From Gammaproteobacteria bacterium (GTDB lineage Bacteria > Pseudomonadota > Gammaproteobacteria > Nitrosococcales > Methylophagaceae): a stretch of 64,000 bases of DNA. Every line of letters begins with the position of its first letter. Within the stretch, counting starts at the first letter, position 1. Under the pieces are notes generated by a model, which was given only the letters and a program-made list of their open reading frames with translations, made no database searches and had not been told where the DNA came from. Positions 1 through 8,914 of this stretch are shown here, in pieces. The stretch covers positions 1 to 64,000 of the forward strand of contig JARGFJ010000005.1 of the NCBI GenBank assembly GCA_029210875.1, read 5' to 3'. The position numbers and the translations under genes were made by a program.

Positions 1-119
1 TGAATAAAGCAGTTTAGTTCCCTTATTGTAACGATACATCCTAAGCCTTATTTGGCGGGAGTCTGTATTAAGCCAAAACAATGGATGCCCAATAAATGGC
101 TTTAGGAGTAACGGTTTAT

Positions 120-527
120 TTAAGTAAAAAGCAGCTCTGTTAGCTGACTGACTTTTATGTTTAAATTTTTTTTCAGTATAGGGCAAGGCTGCAAATTTCC
201 CCCAGATGGGCGCAGGCAAAGCCTTATCTTTTTGGTATCTCACCACATGATGACTATGTAGTTGAGGTACCAAATTACCTAGTGCGGCAATATTCATTTT
301 ATCCACTTTAAAGTGATCAGCTAATTTCTCAGCAACATAACACGACTCTCGGATTAATAACAGCTGATCTTCGCCATAAAGCTGATGTATTTCTTTGAGA
401 TTTTCTCGTTCTGGTACCAGTATTCGCCAAAGGGTCTGACTATCGTTTATCAATAATACGCGGCACAATACTAAGCGACGAAGTTCGATACAATATTTTT
501 TAGTGTGGGATGTAGGCTAAATGACAT
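120..527 (-). pseudogene. HIT family (histidine triad) hydrolase, two apparent frameshifts
   Basis: Manual minus-strand translation gives MSFSLHPTLK / KYCIELRRLVLCRVLLINDSQTLWRILVPERENLKEIHQLYGEDQ...MNIAALGNLVPQLHSHHVVRYQKDKALPAPIWGKFAALPYTEK / NLNIKVSQLTELLFT*, spread over different frames. The shifts fall at poly-A runs. Confidence 0.8.
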
Positions 528-887
528 AGTGTTGGGGCTTGAAATTTGAGGGCAAAACAGTGTGTCGTTAGCACTAGACATAATTAAGCTCTTCATGACT
601 AGCCTCCCTTTTCAATCGAAAATGCAACTTGCTGTTTCTGATCTAAAATTCATATATGGTCAGCCCCGCATTGCAAGAAAAGATTTGAGCATGACAAAAA
701 GAATATTGCTCCCATATATCCGGCTTATAGTGAAGTCTAATGACTTCTAGCCCTGATGGAATATGCATATTCCCGTCTTATCAGGTTAGCGGCCTCACAG
801 GCCCTAGAATTCGACAGAGTTTAGGAATGTAGGTGTTACCATTTTTGCCATCATTTAAATCTTATCCACACAATTTCGCTACTGAGT

Positions 888-1810
888 TAACCTTGTACTG
901 CTTGATAATTTTCCTGTTTGCTTAATAATGCCCAAGCGATCCGTGCATTTTTATTGGCAGCAGCGACAGCGGTAATATTTTACCTCGGCGTTGTTCACGT
1001 TCTACGATCCATTTATTTCGTTTGTCTTGATATGTATGTGCAACACGCACAACCGCTCTCCCTCCATGTATCAGTAATATGCGAAGGTAACTGTCGCCGC
1101 GTTTACTTATCCCCATTAAAGTGGGTTTTCCCCCTGTAGCGTTGTTGCCTTGGAACTAATCCTAGCCAAGCAGCTAGTTCTCTTCCATTGTTAAAGGCAG
1201 AAATATCGCCAATCGCAGAAATTAGCGCGGTCGCGGTCACCAATATGAATGAGCTCGTTATAACGATCATGGAGCAGCGCTCGAAATAGATCAGTTAAGC
1301 CATTTTCTGCCTCTTCAAGTAGCGCAGGAATATTTTTTCTAATATGACTGATTCCTTTGGGTACAACAAGACCATACTCCATTAATAACCCACGGATCTG
1401 ATTTGCTTGAGCAGTGCGTCTGGCAACAAGTTGACTTCGGAACCGATGGATACGTTGAAGATCTTGTTGCTCAACACTTTCAACCGGCACAAATCGCATA
1501 CCAGGTCGCCCAACTGCTTCACAAATAGCCTGTGCATCGACGGCATCATTTTTATTAGACTTAACATAGGGTTTTACAAACTGGGGAGCCATCATACGTA
1601 CAGTGTGACCCATTTTAGTAAAGAGCCTTACCCAGTGATGTGCCCCACCACAGGCTTCAAGTCCGATCAGGCAAGGAGATAGATTGGCAATAAACTCGAT
1701 TAACTTCTGACGACTGAGTGATTTTTGTAATACCGTCTGCTCGTTTTTATCAACACCGTGAAGTTGAAAACTTTGTTTGGCTAAATCAATTCCTAATACG
1801 CTTATTTTTG
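888..1810 (-). pseudogene. IS110 family transposase, degenerate (internal deletion plus frameshifts)
   Basis: ORF 1191..1892 carries the IS110 DEDD N-terminal domain (ISVLGIDLAKQSFQLHGV...NDAVDAQAICEAVGRPGMRFVP). The C-terminal part (TATALISAIGDISAFNNGRELAAWLGLVPRQ; GKPTLMGISKRGDSYLR.LLIHGGRAVV; NKNARIAWALLSKQENYQAVQG*) continues in other frames down to 888. Confidence 0.85.
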
Positions 1811-1816
1811 TATTTA

Positions 1817-1936
1817 ACCTCAGTTCTGGATAAGCACAGCCATCCAGCACATTTGTTTTAGTGGTTTTACTAGCTATTTGTTGGTAAGTCATTGTTCGTT
1901 ATAGGGTAGCTGACTATTCTTATCCAGAACTGAGGT
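1817..1936. mobile_element. 120-bp MITE-like element with IS982-type terminal inverted repeats
   Basis: Perfect 18-bp inverted repeats ACCTCAGTTCTGGATAAG (1817-1834) and CTTATCCAGAACTGAGGT (1919-1936), flanked by direct repeat TATTTA (1811-1816 and 1937-1942). A near-identical IR is at the end of the adjacent IS982 fragment (2356-2373). Confidence 0.7.
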
Positions 1937-1979
1937 TATTTACGTTAGACTGTTTCATGGTTGGTCTTACTCCTAAGTT

Positions 1980-2373
1980 TTGATGTGGGTGAACAAGTCA
2001 CATCATGGCACATTGATGCCGGTTAAAGGGGTGAGGCTGACCATTCCATTAGGTTATATTAGCCAGGCTTTATCCAGTGATTTATTTGAGAAAGGGGTTG
2101 AGTTAGTGACTAACGTCAAGAAGAACATGAAAGTAAAATTGCTCTCTGCATGGGATAGAGCGATGCTTTCCAGACGATTTATCATTGAAACCATCAATGA
2201 CCAACTTAAAAATATTACTCAAATTGAGCATTCCAGACATCGTAGTGTCCATGGCTTTATGCTTAATATCATTGCTGGGCTTATCGCTTACTCTCTTAAA
2301 GACAATAAACCATCACTAAGAATTACGAGTGAAGAATTTAGTATGATGACCGTGTCTTAACCAGAACTGAGGT
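1980..2373 (+). pseudogene. IS982 family transposase, C-terminal fragment with right inverted repeat
   Basis: GYISQALSSDLFEKGVELVTNVKKNMK...RRFIIETINDQLKNITQIEHSRHRSVHGFMLNIIAGLIAYSLKDNKPSL is the IS982 C-terminal signature. CTTAACCAGAACTGAGGT at 2356-2373 is the end. The N-terminal two thirds is missing. Confidence 0.8.
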
Positions 2374-2399
2374 TATGAAGTGATTGGCACTTTATCTAA

Positions 2400-2861
2400 A
2401 GCGCGGCATCAGGCAAGGGCAATGTTCGCGTCAGTTTAGAACGCTTTGTATTAGGCAACTTATTAGATTCCGTGCTCAGCATCGCCAGCCAACGTTTGCA
2501 CATTATGAGCAAAGGACAATATCGCCTGATTCGCCAAAATGAATCAGATCAAAAACGGAACACCACAGCAGGGCTTGATTTAGCGATTGCTGATGCCGTT
2601 TTAGATAGCGTTATTGAAGGTGTTATCCCGAAAGAACATGCCGACGATTTATGTATCGTTGCGATGATTTGGATCTCACCTGATGTCGCATCAAACCCAA
2701 ACGTTGATCGTAACGATTTGTATCGCACCAACTGTGAAGCGATGAAATTGGCAATTTCTCGTGCAATGATCGTTTCTCCAAGTATTGATGAATTGATTGA
2801 AAATCGTAACAAGATCCATCATGAAATGTATAACCCTGAAACAGGTGAATCGCTCTGGTAA
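2400..2861 (+). pseudogene. chimeric fragment: SbcC C-terminal piece fused in frame to formaldehyde-activating enzyme (Fae) C-terminal piece
   Basis: First part GNVRVSLERFVLGNLLDSVLSIASQRLHIMSKGQYRLIRQNESDQKRNTTAGLDL matches SbcC near its signature region. Second part ADAVLDSVIEGVIPKEHADDLCIVAMIWISPDV...LYRTNCEAMKLAISRAM...PSIDELI matches Fae. No ATG start typical of either. Confidence 0.7.
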
Positions 2862-2880
2862 ACACTGCCTATAGGATTTA

Positions 2881-2920
2881 AAGCCTCATCTTTAATTGAG
2901 TACAATAAAAGATGAGGCTT
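2881..2920. terminator. stem-loop terminator
   Basis: AAGCCTCATCTTT ... AAAGATGAGGCTT perfect 13-bp stem just after the Fae-like stop. Confidence 0.6.
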
Positions 2921-3006
2921 ATCATAATAATTGCCTTAGAACATCGATCTGGGTATACAATGAAGGTACCAACGCCTGTTAGCACCGTTGAACAAGGAGA
3001 GTAGCA

Positions 3007-3093
3007 ATGACCTTGATGCGACATGGATTTACGATTGGCATTGAAACAACAAAAGATGATTTTTTCTTATCAATGACAGCAATGCCTTGGTAA
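3007..3093 (+). pseudogene. truncated SpoIIAA-like (STAS-type) protein N-terminus
   Basis: MTLMRHGFTIGIETTKDDFFLSMTAMPW* resembles the N-terminus of SpoIIAA-like proteins (xxRHGxSIGIERxxxxFFLSxKAxGKLTHEDY), then stops. Confidence 0.5.
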
Positions 3094-3110
3094 TGATTTA
3101 GGATGTAATC

Positions 3111-3830
3111 ATGCAAAATACTAGCAAACACAGTGCATTTATCTTAGGTCTTTTTCTATTCCTGGGTCTAACTTTATTAGGTTATTTACTGGCTAAAGCT
3201 GCCATTGATGTCAAACAATTTGAACGCAGTGTTACGGTTAAAGGTTTATCTGAGCGTGACTATAATGCTGATATTGTGATTTGGCCTATACAATTCACAC
3301 TGGCAGAAAATAATATACAAACACTCTATAAGGAATTGGATGATGCAACGTTGAAAATTAAGACATTTTTGATAAACAAAGGTGTCGCTGCTGAAGAAAT
3401 AAGTCTTTCAGTTCCAAACATCATAGATAAATCAGCCCAGCAGTATGGTAATGGTCAGCAAGCACCATTTCGTTTTACTGCAACGCAAACCGTGACGGTT
3501 TATTCGTCAAACATTGAAACAGTACGTCCGATCATGACGACATTATCCGAATTAGGCAAACAGGGAATAGTGCTTGCAGGCAATGATTATCAGGCGCAAA
3601 CTGAATATTTATTTACGCAATTGAATGATGTTAAACCGGTGATGATTGAACAAGCAACCACTAAAGCACGTGAGGTTGCTGAGAAGTTTGCTTCAGATTC
3701 TCAAAGTAAACTTGGCAAGATAAAACGGGCATCACAAGGTCAATTTTCTATTAGTAATAGAGATAAAAATAATCCACATATTAAAAAGATACGAGTTGTA
3801 TCTACGGTAGAATATTATCTTTCTGATTAG
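3111..3830 (+). CDS. SIMPL domain-containing (DUF541) periplasmic protein
   Basis: N-terminal TM/signal, FERSVTVKGLSERDYNADIVIWPIQF, SIMPL-type organisation. Confidence 0.85.
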   Translation: MQNTSKHSAFILGLFLFLGLTLLGYLLAKAAIDVKQFERSVTVKGLSERDYNADIVIWPIQFTLAENNIQTLYKELDDATLKIKTFLINKGVAAEEISLSVPNIIDKSAQQYGNGQQAPFRFTATQTVTVYSSNIETVRPIMTTLSELGKQGIVLAGNDYQAQTEYLFTQLNDVKPVMIEQATTKAREVAEKFASDSQSKLGKIKRASQGQFSISNRDKNNPHIKKIRVVSTVEYYLSD

Positions 3831-3851
3831 GCCACTATAACTTAAATAATC

Positions 3852-4031
3852 ATGATAGAAATCGCATCACCATGCATTAGACACTGTTGCCTAGCCAATA
3901 ACGATATGTGTATAGGCTGTTTACGCACCATGGATGAAATCGTGCAATGGAGCCAAGCTAGTGACAAGCTAAAAAGTGAAATAATGCACCGTGTTGAGCA
4001 ACGACGTCTTCAATGTTTGTCTGAAAAATAA
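3852..4031 (+). CDS. DUF1289 family small Cys-rich protein
   Basis: Manual translation MIEIASPCIRHCCLANNDMCIGCLRTMDEIVQWSQASDKLKSEIMHRVEQRRLQCLSEK*; PCIxxCxxxxxxxCIGCxRTxDEIxxW motif. Absent from the supplied ORF track because it is short. Confidence 0.85.
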   Translation: MIEIASPCIRHCCLANNDMCIGCLRTMDEIVQWSQASDKLKSEIMHRVEQRRLQCLSEK

Positions 4032-4139
4032 GGGAATGAAGGTTACTTTCAGACTAAATAAGTACCTCGATTACTGTATAATGACTCCCTTATTGTCAAT
4101 TCTGACAACATATAAAATTTTGAAACAAAGGAAATAAAC

Positions 4140-5630
4140 ATGCTGTTATCAGCTAAACAAGACTGGTTGGGTAATATCCGTGGCGATATTCTTGCTGGTA
4201 TTGTCGTCGCTATTGCTTTGATACCTGAAGCCATCGCTTTTTCGATTATTGCTGGCGTTGATCCAAAAGTTGGACTTTATGCCTCATTTGCGATAGCCGT
4301 TATTATTGCGATCACGGGTGGTCGTGCCGGAATGATTTCAGCGGCAACAGCCGCCACCGCGCTATTGATGGTGACTTTAGTTAAAGATTATGGTCTGCAA
4401 TATCTTCTGATCGCCACTATTTTGGCTGGTGTTCTGCAAGTTGTGGCGGGCTATCTGAATTGGCATAAGTTTATGAGTTTTGTGTCCAAATCCGTGATGA
4501 CGGGATTCTTAAATGCACTTGCCATATTGATTTTTATGGCCCAGCTACCTGAATTGACGAATGTCACTTGGCAAACATATGCCTTAACTGTCGCTGGATT
4601 AGGCATTATTTACTTATTCCCATACGTGCCTGTGCTGGGTAAATTTTTACCATCACCGTTAGTCACGATTATTGCATTGACTGTTTTTGTCTATTTCATG
4701 GGATTCGATGTTCGTACTATTGGTGATATGGGACAATTACCTGATACCTTACCTATTTTTTTATGGCCAGATGTGCCTCTAAACTTTGAGACTTTAACCA
4801 TTGTATTGCCATATTCGCTTTCTATTGCTGTGGTTGGTTTGTTAGAGTCATTAATGACCGCCAATGTTATTGATGAGTTAACCGATAGTGAAAGTGACAA
4901 AAAACGTGAATGTAAAGGTCAGGGACTTGCTAATATTGGTTCAGGCTTATTAGGCGGTATGGCGGGCTGTGCGATGGTTGGTCAATCAATTATTAACGTT
5001 AAATCAGGTGGTCGAGGTCGATTATCAGCCATGGCATCAGGTGTGGTGTTATTGATTTTAGTGGTATTTTTGGGTGATTTATTGTCGCTTGTACCGATGG
5101 CAGCACTGGTTGCTGTGATGATTATGGTATCAATTGGTACATTTAAATGGACATCGATTAAAGATCTTAAAACCAATCCGACAAGTGCTACAACAGTGAT
5201 GATCGCTACCGTTATTGTAGTTGTGTGGACACATAATCTGGCATTAGGTGTGTTCACCGGTATTTTGATTGGTTCTTTATTTATGGCGCAACGTTTAAGT
5301 CAGTTCATGTATATTGATTCCAGCTATGATGAAGCGAGTGATACCCGCACTTATAATGTTGTCGGTCAGATATTTTTTAATTCATCTGATAAATTCATGG
5401 CCTTATTTGACTATAAAGAGGCTGTTGATAACATCATCATCGACGTACATCGTGCTCATTTTTGGGATATAACAGCTGTTACTGCTTTAGATAAAGTTGT
5501 TATTAAATTACGTCGTGAAGGTTCTGATGTCAGCATAGTTGGTTTAAATGATGCCAGCGAAACATTGTTGGATAAATTTGCCGTTTACGATAAACCGGAT
5601 CAGATAGATAAAATCATGGGAGGTCATTGA
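4140..5630 (+). CDS. SulP family inorganic anion transporter with STAS domain
   Basis: [37 protein letters not shown]-terminal STAS domain. Confidence 0.95.
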   Translation: MLLSAKQDWLGNIRGDILAGIVVAIALIPEAIAFSIIAGVDPKVGLYASFAIAVIIAITGGRAGMISAATAATALLMVTLVKDYGLQYLLIATILAGVLQVVAGYLNWHKFMSFVSKSVMTGFLNALAILIFMAQLPELTNVTWQTYALTVAGLGIIYLFPYVPVLGKFLPSPLVTIIALTVFVYFMGFDVRTIGDMGQLPDTLPIFLWPDVPLNFETLTIVLPYSLSIAVVGLLESLMTANVIDELTDSESDKKRECKGQGLANIGSGLLGGMAGCAMVGQSIINVKSGGRGRLSAMASGVVLLILVVFLGDLLSLVPMAALVAVMIMVSIGTFKWTSIKDLKTNPTSATTVMIATVIVVVWTHNLALGVFTGILIGSLFMAQRLSQFMYIDSSYDEASDTRTYNVVGQIFFNSSDKFMALFDYKEAVDNIIIDVHRAHFWDITAVTALDKVVIKLRREGSDVSIVGLNDASETLLDKFAVYDKPDQIDKIMGGH

Positions 5631-6499
5631 CAATGACAGCAGCATCAAAGTGCATCCTAGTATGCATTGACGGATCAGAACTCAGTAAATCAGTTATCGA
5701 TTACGCTATCTGGTTGGCACAAAATAGTCAGCTTAGTCTGAAATTTGTTCATACTATCGAACATTCACACACTAGTGAAATAGCACATAAAGAGGGCAAT
5801 CTGCTGCCCAATATGACCGAAAACCTTCTCAGTGAATTGTCTGATGAAGAACGGGCAAAAAGCAAGATCTTAATTGCTGAAGGCAAACTAATCTTGCAGG
5901 CAGCAATGGATAAGGCTATGCAAGCAGGTTTAACAAATACAATAGTTAAACAACGTCATGGAAGATTATCGGAAGCATTGCAAGATTTGAATGGTGATTA
6001 TGAGTTAGTTGTGCTGGGAGCCAGGGGTAAAAATCATGCGGGCGATACCCAAGGCTTGGGTTCTCAATTAGAAGATGCGATTCGTGCACTGTATAGTCCG
6101 GTGTGTATTGTAAAAACCGAGTTTAAACAACCGACATCACTATTATTTGCCTACAATGGTAGCCCGACATCAAAGAAAGCACTCGACTTTATCAAAAAAG
6201 CGCCATTTATATCGGCACAACTGACATTGCATTTAGTTTCTGTTCATAAAACGTCAGAACAAGCTCAGGTTTTGATTGATGAAGCAAGCAGTTTTTTAAA
6301 TGGTATCGCTTCGCCCATTGTTTCTACTGCTTTAGTCGGAGAGGTCAGTTCTGCTATTTTGGCTTATCAAAGCGAAAATGCTATTGATTTCACTGTAATG
6401 GGTGCATTCAGCCATGGTAAATTACACGGCTTTTTCTTTGGCAGTTTTACTACACGCATGTTACTTGAAGGTAAAACTAATTTTTTATTAGTCAGATAA
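5627..6499 (+). CDS. tandem universal stress protein (UspA) domain protein
   Basis: Two Usp modules (ILVCIDGSELSKSVIDYAIWLAQ; second ending TVMGAFSHGKLHGFFFGSFTTRMLL). Start overlaps the SulP stop by 4 bp. Confidence 0.9.
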   Translation: MTMTAASKCILVCIDGSELSKSVIDYAIWLAQNSQLSLKFVHTIEHSHTSEIAHKEGNLLPNMTENLLSELSDEERAKSKILIAEGKLILQAAMDKAMQAGLTNTIVKQRHGRLSEALQDLNGDYELVVLGARGKNHAGDTQGLGSQLEDAIRALYSPVCIVKTEFKQPTSLLFAYNGSPTSKKALDFIKKAPFISAQLTLHLVSVHKTSEQAQVLIDEASSFLNGIASPIVSTALVGEVSSAILAYQSENAIDFTVMGAFSHGKLHGFFFGSFTTRMLLEGKTNFLLVR

Positions 6500-6527
6500 G
6501 TTCCTATTTTGCTTGCATGTATAAATT

Positions 6528-6561
6528 AAGCCACTGGCAGAATAATGTTAGTGGCTTTTTT
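6528..6561 (+). terminator. rho-independent terminator
   Basis: AAGCCACT ... AGTGGCTTTTTT. Confidence 0.75.
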
Positions 6562-6658
6562 ATAACAGATGGCACTAAACATGTAACATTTTATCACCCA
6601 CGACGTCTTTATTAATTGATTCCAAAATTACAGCATAATCTATCCCAATGGGAATGAT

Positions 6659-8914
6659 ATGAAAATCAAACTTGATGACTATAAGATTATGTATCGGCTG
6701 ATCGCCACTTTTGTGGTGATTTTAGTCGGTGGTTTATGGGTTATCAGCCAGCTTTACAGTAGCAGTTATAAAGTTAAAGACAATATGAAAATGCTGGATC
6801 AGGATCACTTGCCAAGACTTGAAAGCATTTACACACTGCAAGCTGAAATAAAAACATTAGGCTTAGTGTTATACAGCTATTATGAAACTACAGATACGAC
6901 CACATACCGAACCAGATGGAAAGACAAACAACAAAAAATAAAACAAATAGTCGTGGATCTTGATAAACCCTTTATCAACGATGTCAATCAATACCTGCTT
7001 AATTTAAATACGATTGCACATAAATTTGATTTGGAAATGCAAGATCCTGCAACAGATTGGGATATGTTAAGAAATCATTTAGCCGAATCAGCAAAACTAA
7101 GTGATGAATTTGACCATGTGCTGGCCAATCATGCCGAAGTATTACAGGTAAGCTTTAAACACTATAGTGACAATACAGAACAATTGATATCCAAAATGCT
7201 TATCGCTCAAATAGCATTCAGTACTTTTGTCTTGCTTGTTTTGGCTGTTGTCGGCTTTCTTTTGATACGACAGTTAAAGCAACATCAGGTACTTCGGGAA
7301 TTAGCTCTGTATCCTGAAAAAAATCCATATCCCGTTATAAGGTTAAATAACCAGGGCGATGTGCTTTACCTTAACCCTGCAGCGGGTCAACTCGCTCAAT
7401 CACTTGGCTGCGTCGAGTCACCTTTGCAGTTATTACCTAGCGATTATAGGCTGCAACAACATAATGAAATCAATACTCTGCAAGCCTATGAATCAAAGGA
7501 TTACCCATTAGGGGATAAACTGTTTTCTGCTATTTTTCATCAAACTGATAATGATGATTCATTGTATGCTTACTTGCTTGATGTAACTGACCGTGCTACT
7601 GCGGAAAAAGAACTGATATATCGATCCAATCACGACGTGTTAACAGGATTACCTAATCGTAGACGATTAGTAGAAGCACTCGATAATAAAACTAAAGCAT
7701 CACAAAGCCCATTCAGTGTGTTATTGATTAAAGTCAGCCGTTTGGATTTGATTAATGCTTCATTAGGCCATGAAATGAGTGATAGCATTTTGATGGCTAT
7801 ATCAGCAAGACTGGCCACTTTTGTTGGTGAACAAACACACTGTCAACTTGATCTCTATTCATTTGAGTCAGGTAGTTGGATCATTATTTACAACAATTCG
7901 GCGGTACATTCGCTTGCTAAAGAACTTGGTAATAAACTTGTCAGTTTATTTGTTGCGCCACTCATTATTGAGGACGTTGAACTGAGTATGCAGTGCACAC
8001 TGGGTATTTCATTTTATCCAGAAGGTGGATATACGACGAAAGAATTATTACGCAATGCTGATGCGGCATTAAGACAGGGTATAAAAGAGAGTTTGGCTGT
8101 TCGATTATACAGTGACGACTTAACTGAACAAGCAATACGTTGGCTGGAATTAGAACAAGGCTTGAAACATGCATTGGATAACCAGGAGCTTAGTTTACAT
8201 ATTCAACCGAAGGTAAATGCACAGACGGGCGAATTTGTAGGCGGTGAAGCACTCATTCGCTGGAAATACAAGGGTGTATCTATTTCCCCGGCAGAATTTA
8301 TACCCATAGCAGAGGGCAGTGATTTAATCATTGGCATTGGAGAATGGGCATTAACCACAGCATGCCAACAATGGGTTGCCTGGAAACATAAAGGACTCGA
8401 TCCTAAACGTATTGCAGTCAATATTTCAGCACAGCACTTTATGCAAGCTGACTTTGTGGCACTGGTTAAACAGATACTTAATTTGACAGGTATGCCTGCT
8501 GCTGCGTTAGAGTTAGAGATAACAGAGGAAGTAGCGACTGAAAACCCTGAACAATTGATTAAAATCATGACTCGATTAAAAGCACTTGGCGTGAGTCTGG
8601 CAATTGATGATTTTGGTACTGGTTACTCAAGTCTCAGTTATTTAAAACAATTTCCAATCGATACTTTAAAAATTGATAAATCATTTGTTTCCAGAATGAC
8701 GAGTAGCGAAAACGATGCCGCAATTGTCCGAATGATTATGTCACTCGCCAAGGAGTTAAAACTCGATGTTGTGGCTGAAGGGGTTGAAATTGAGAGTGAA
8801 TATAAAGCATTGGCTGATTTAGGCTGTGACTATATTCAGGGCTTTTATTTTTATAAGCCACTTCCGTTGGAACAGTATCACACGTTATTGCTAGGCTCTG
8901 AGGAACTGACATGA
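6659..8914 (+). CDS. membrane sensor with PAS-like, degenerate GGDEF and intact EAL domains
   Basis: DVLTGLPNRRRL start of GGDEF; the GGDEF site reads FESGSW. EAL motifs GEALIRWK, ELEITEEV, LAIDDFGTGYSSLSYLKQFPIDTLKIDKSFV, VVAEGVE are present. Confidence 0.93.
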   Translation: MKIKLDDYKIMYRLIATFVVILVGGLWVISQLYSSSYKVKDNMKMLDQDHLPRLESIYTLQAEIKTLGLVLYSYYETTDTTTYRTRWKDKQQKIKQIVVDLDKPFINDVNQYLLNLNTIAHKFDLEMQDPATDWDMLRNHLAESAKLSDEFDHVLANHAEVLQVSFKHYSDNTEQLISKMLIAQIAFSTFVLLVLAVVGFLLIRQLKQHQVLRELALYPEKNPYPVIRLNNQGDVLYLNPAAGQLAQSLGCVESPLQLLPSDYRLQQHNEINTLQAYESKDYPLGDKLFSAIFHQTDNDDSLYAYLLDVTDRATAEKELIYRSNHDVLTGLPNRRRLVEALDNKTKASQSPFSVLLIKVSRLDLINASLGHEMSDSILMAISARLATFVGEQTHCQLDLYSFESGSWIIIYNNSAVHSLAKELGNKLVSLFVAPLIIEDVELSMQCTLGISFYPEGGYTTKELLRNADAALRQGIKESLAVRLYSDDLTEQAIRWLELEQGLKHALDNQELSLHIQPKVNAQTGEFVGGEALIRWKYKGVSISPAEFIPIAEGSDLIIGIGEWALTTACQQWVAWKHKGLDPKRIAVNISAQHFMQADFVALVKQILNLTGMPAAALELEITEEVATENPEQLIKIMTRLKALGVSLAIDDFGTGYSSLSYLKQFPIDTLKIDKSFVSRMTSSENDAAIVRMIMSLAKELKLDVVAEGVEIESEYKALADLGCDYIQGFYFYKPLPLEQYHTLLLGSEELT

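Noticed and set aside
1-119. Minus-strand frame FIGHPLFWLNTDSRQIRLRMYRYNKGTKLLYS running off the window start
   Set aside because: It lies beyond the true HIT stop codon once the poly-A shift is corrected; no family recognised and the window edge prevents a decision.
562-750. 62-aa ORF at 562..750
   Set aside because: No recognisable family, lies in the decayed IS region, and composition is not convincing.
1407-1682. ORF antisense to the IS110 transposase
   Set aside because: Shadow of the transposase coding frame.
2549-2865. Minus-strand ORFs across the SbcC/Fae fragment
   Set aside because: Antisense shadows; the plus strand has clear family similarity.
6659-8914. Diguanylate cyclase call
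   Set aside because: The GGDEF catalytic site is replaced by FESGSW; only the EAL activity is supported.
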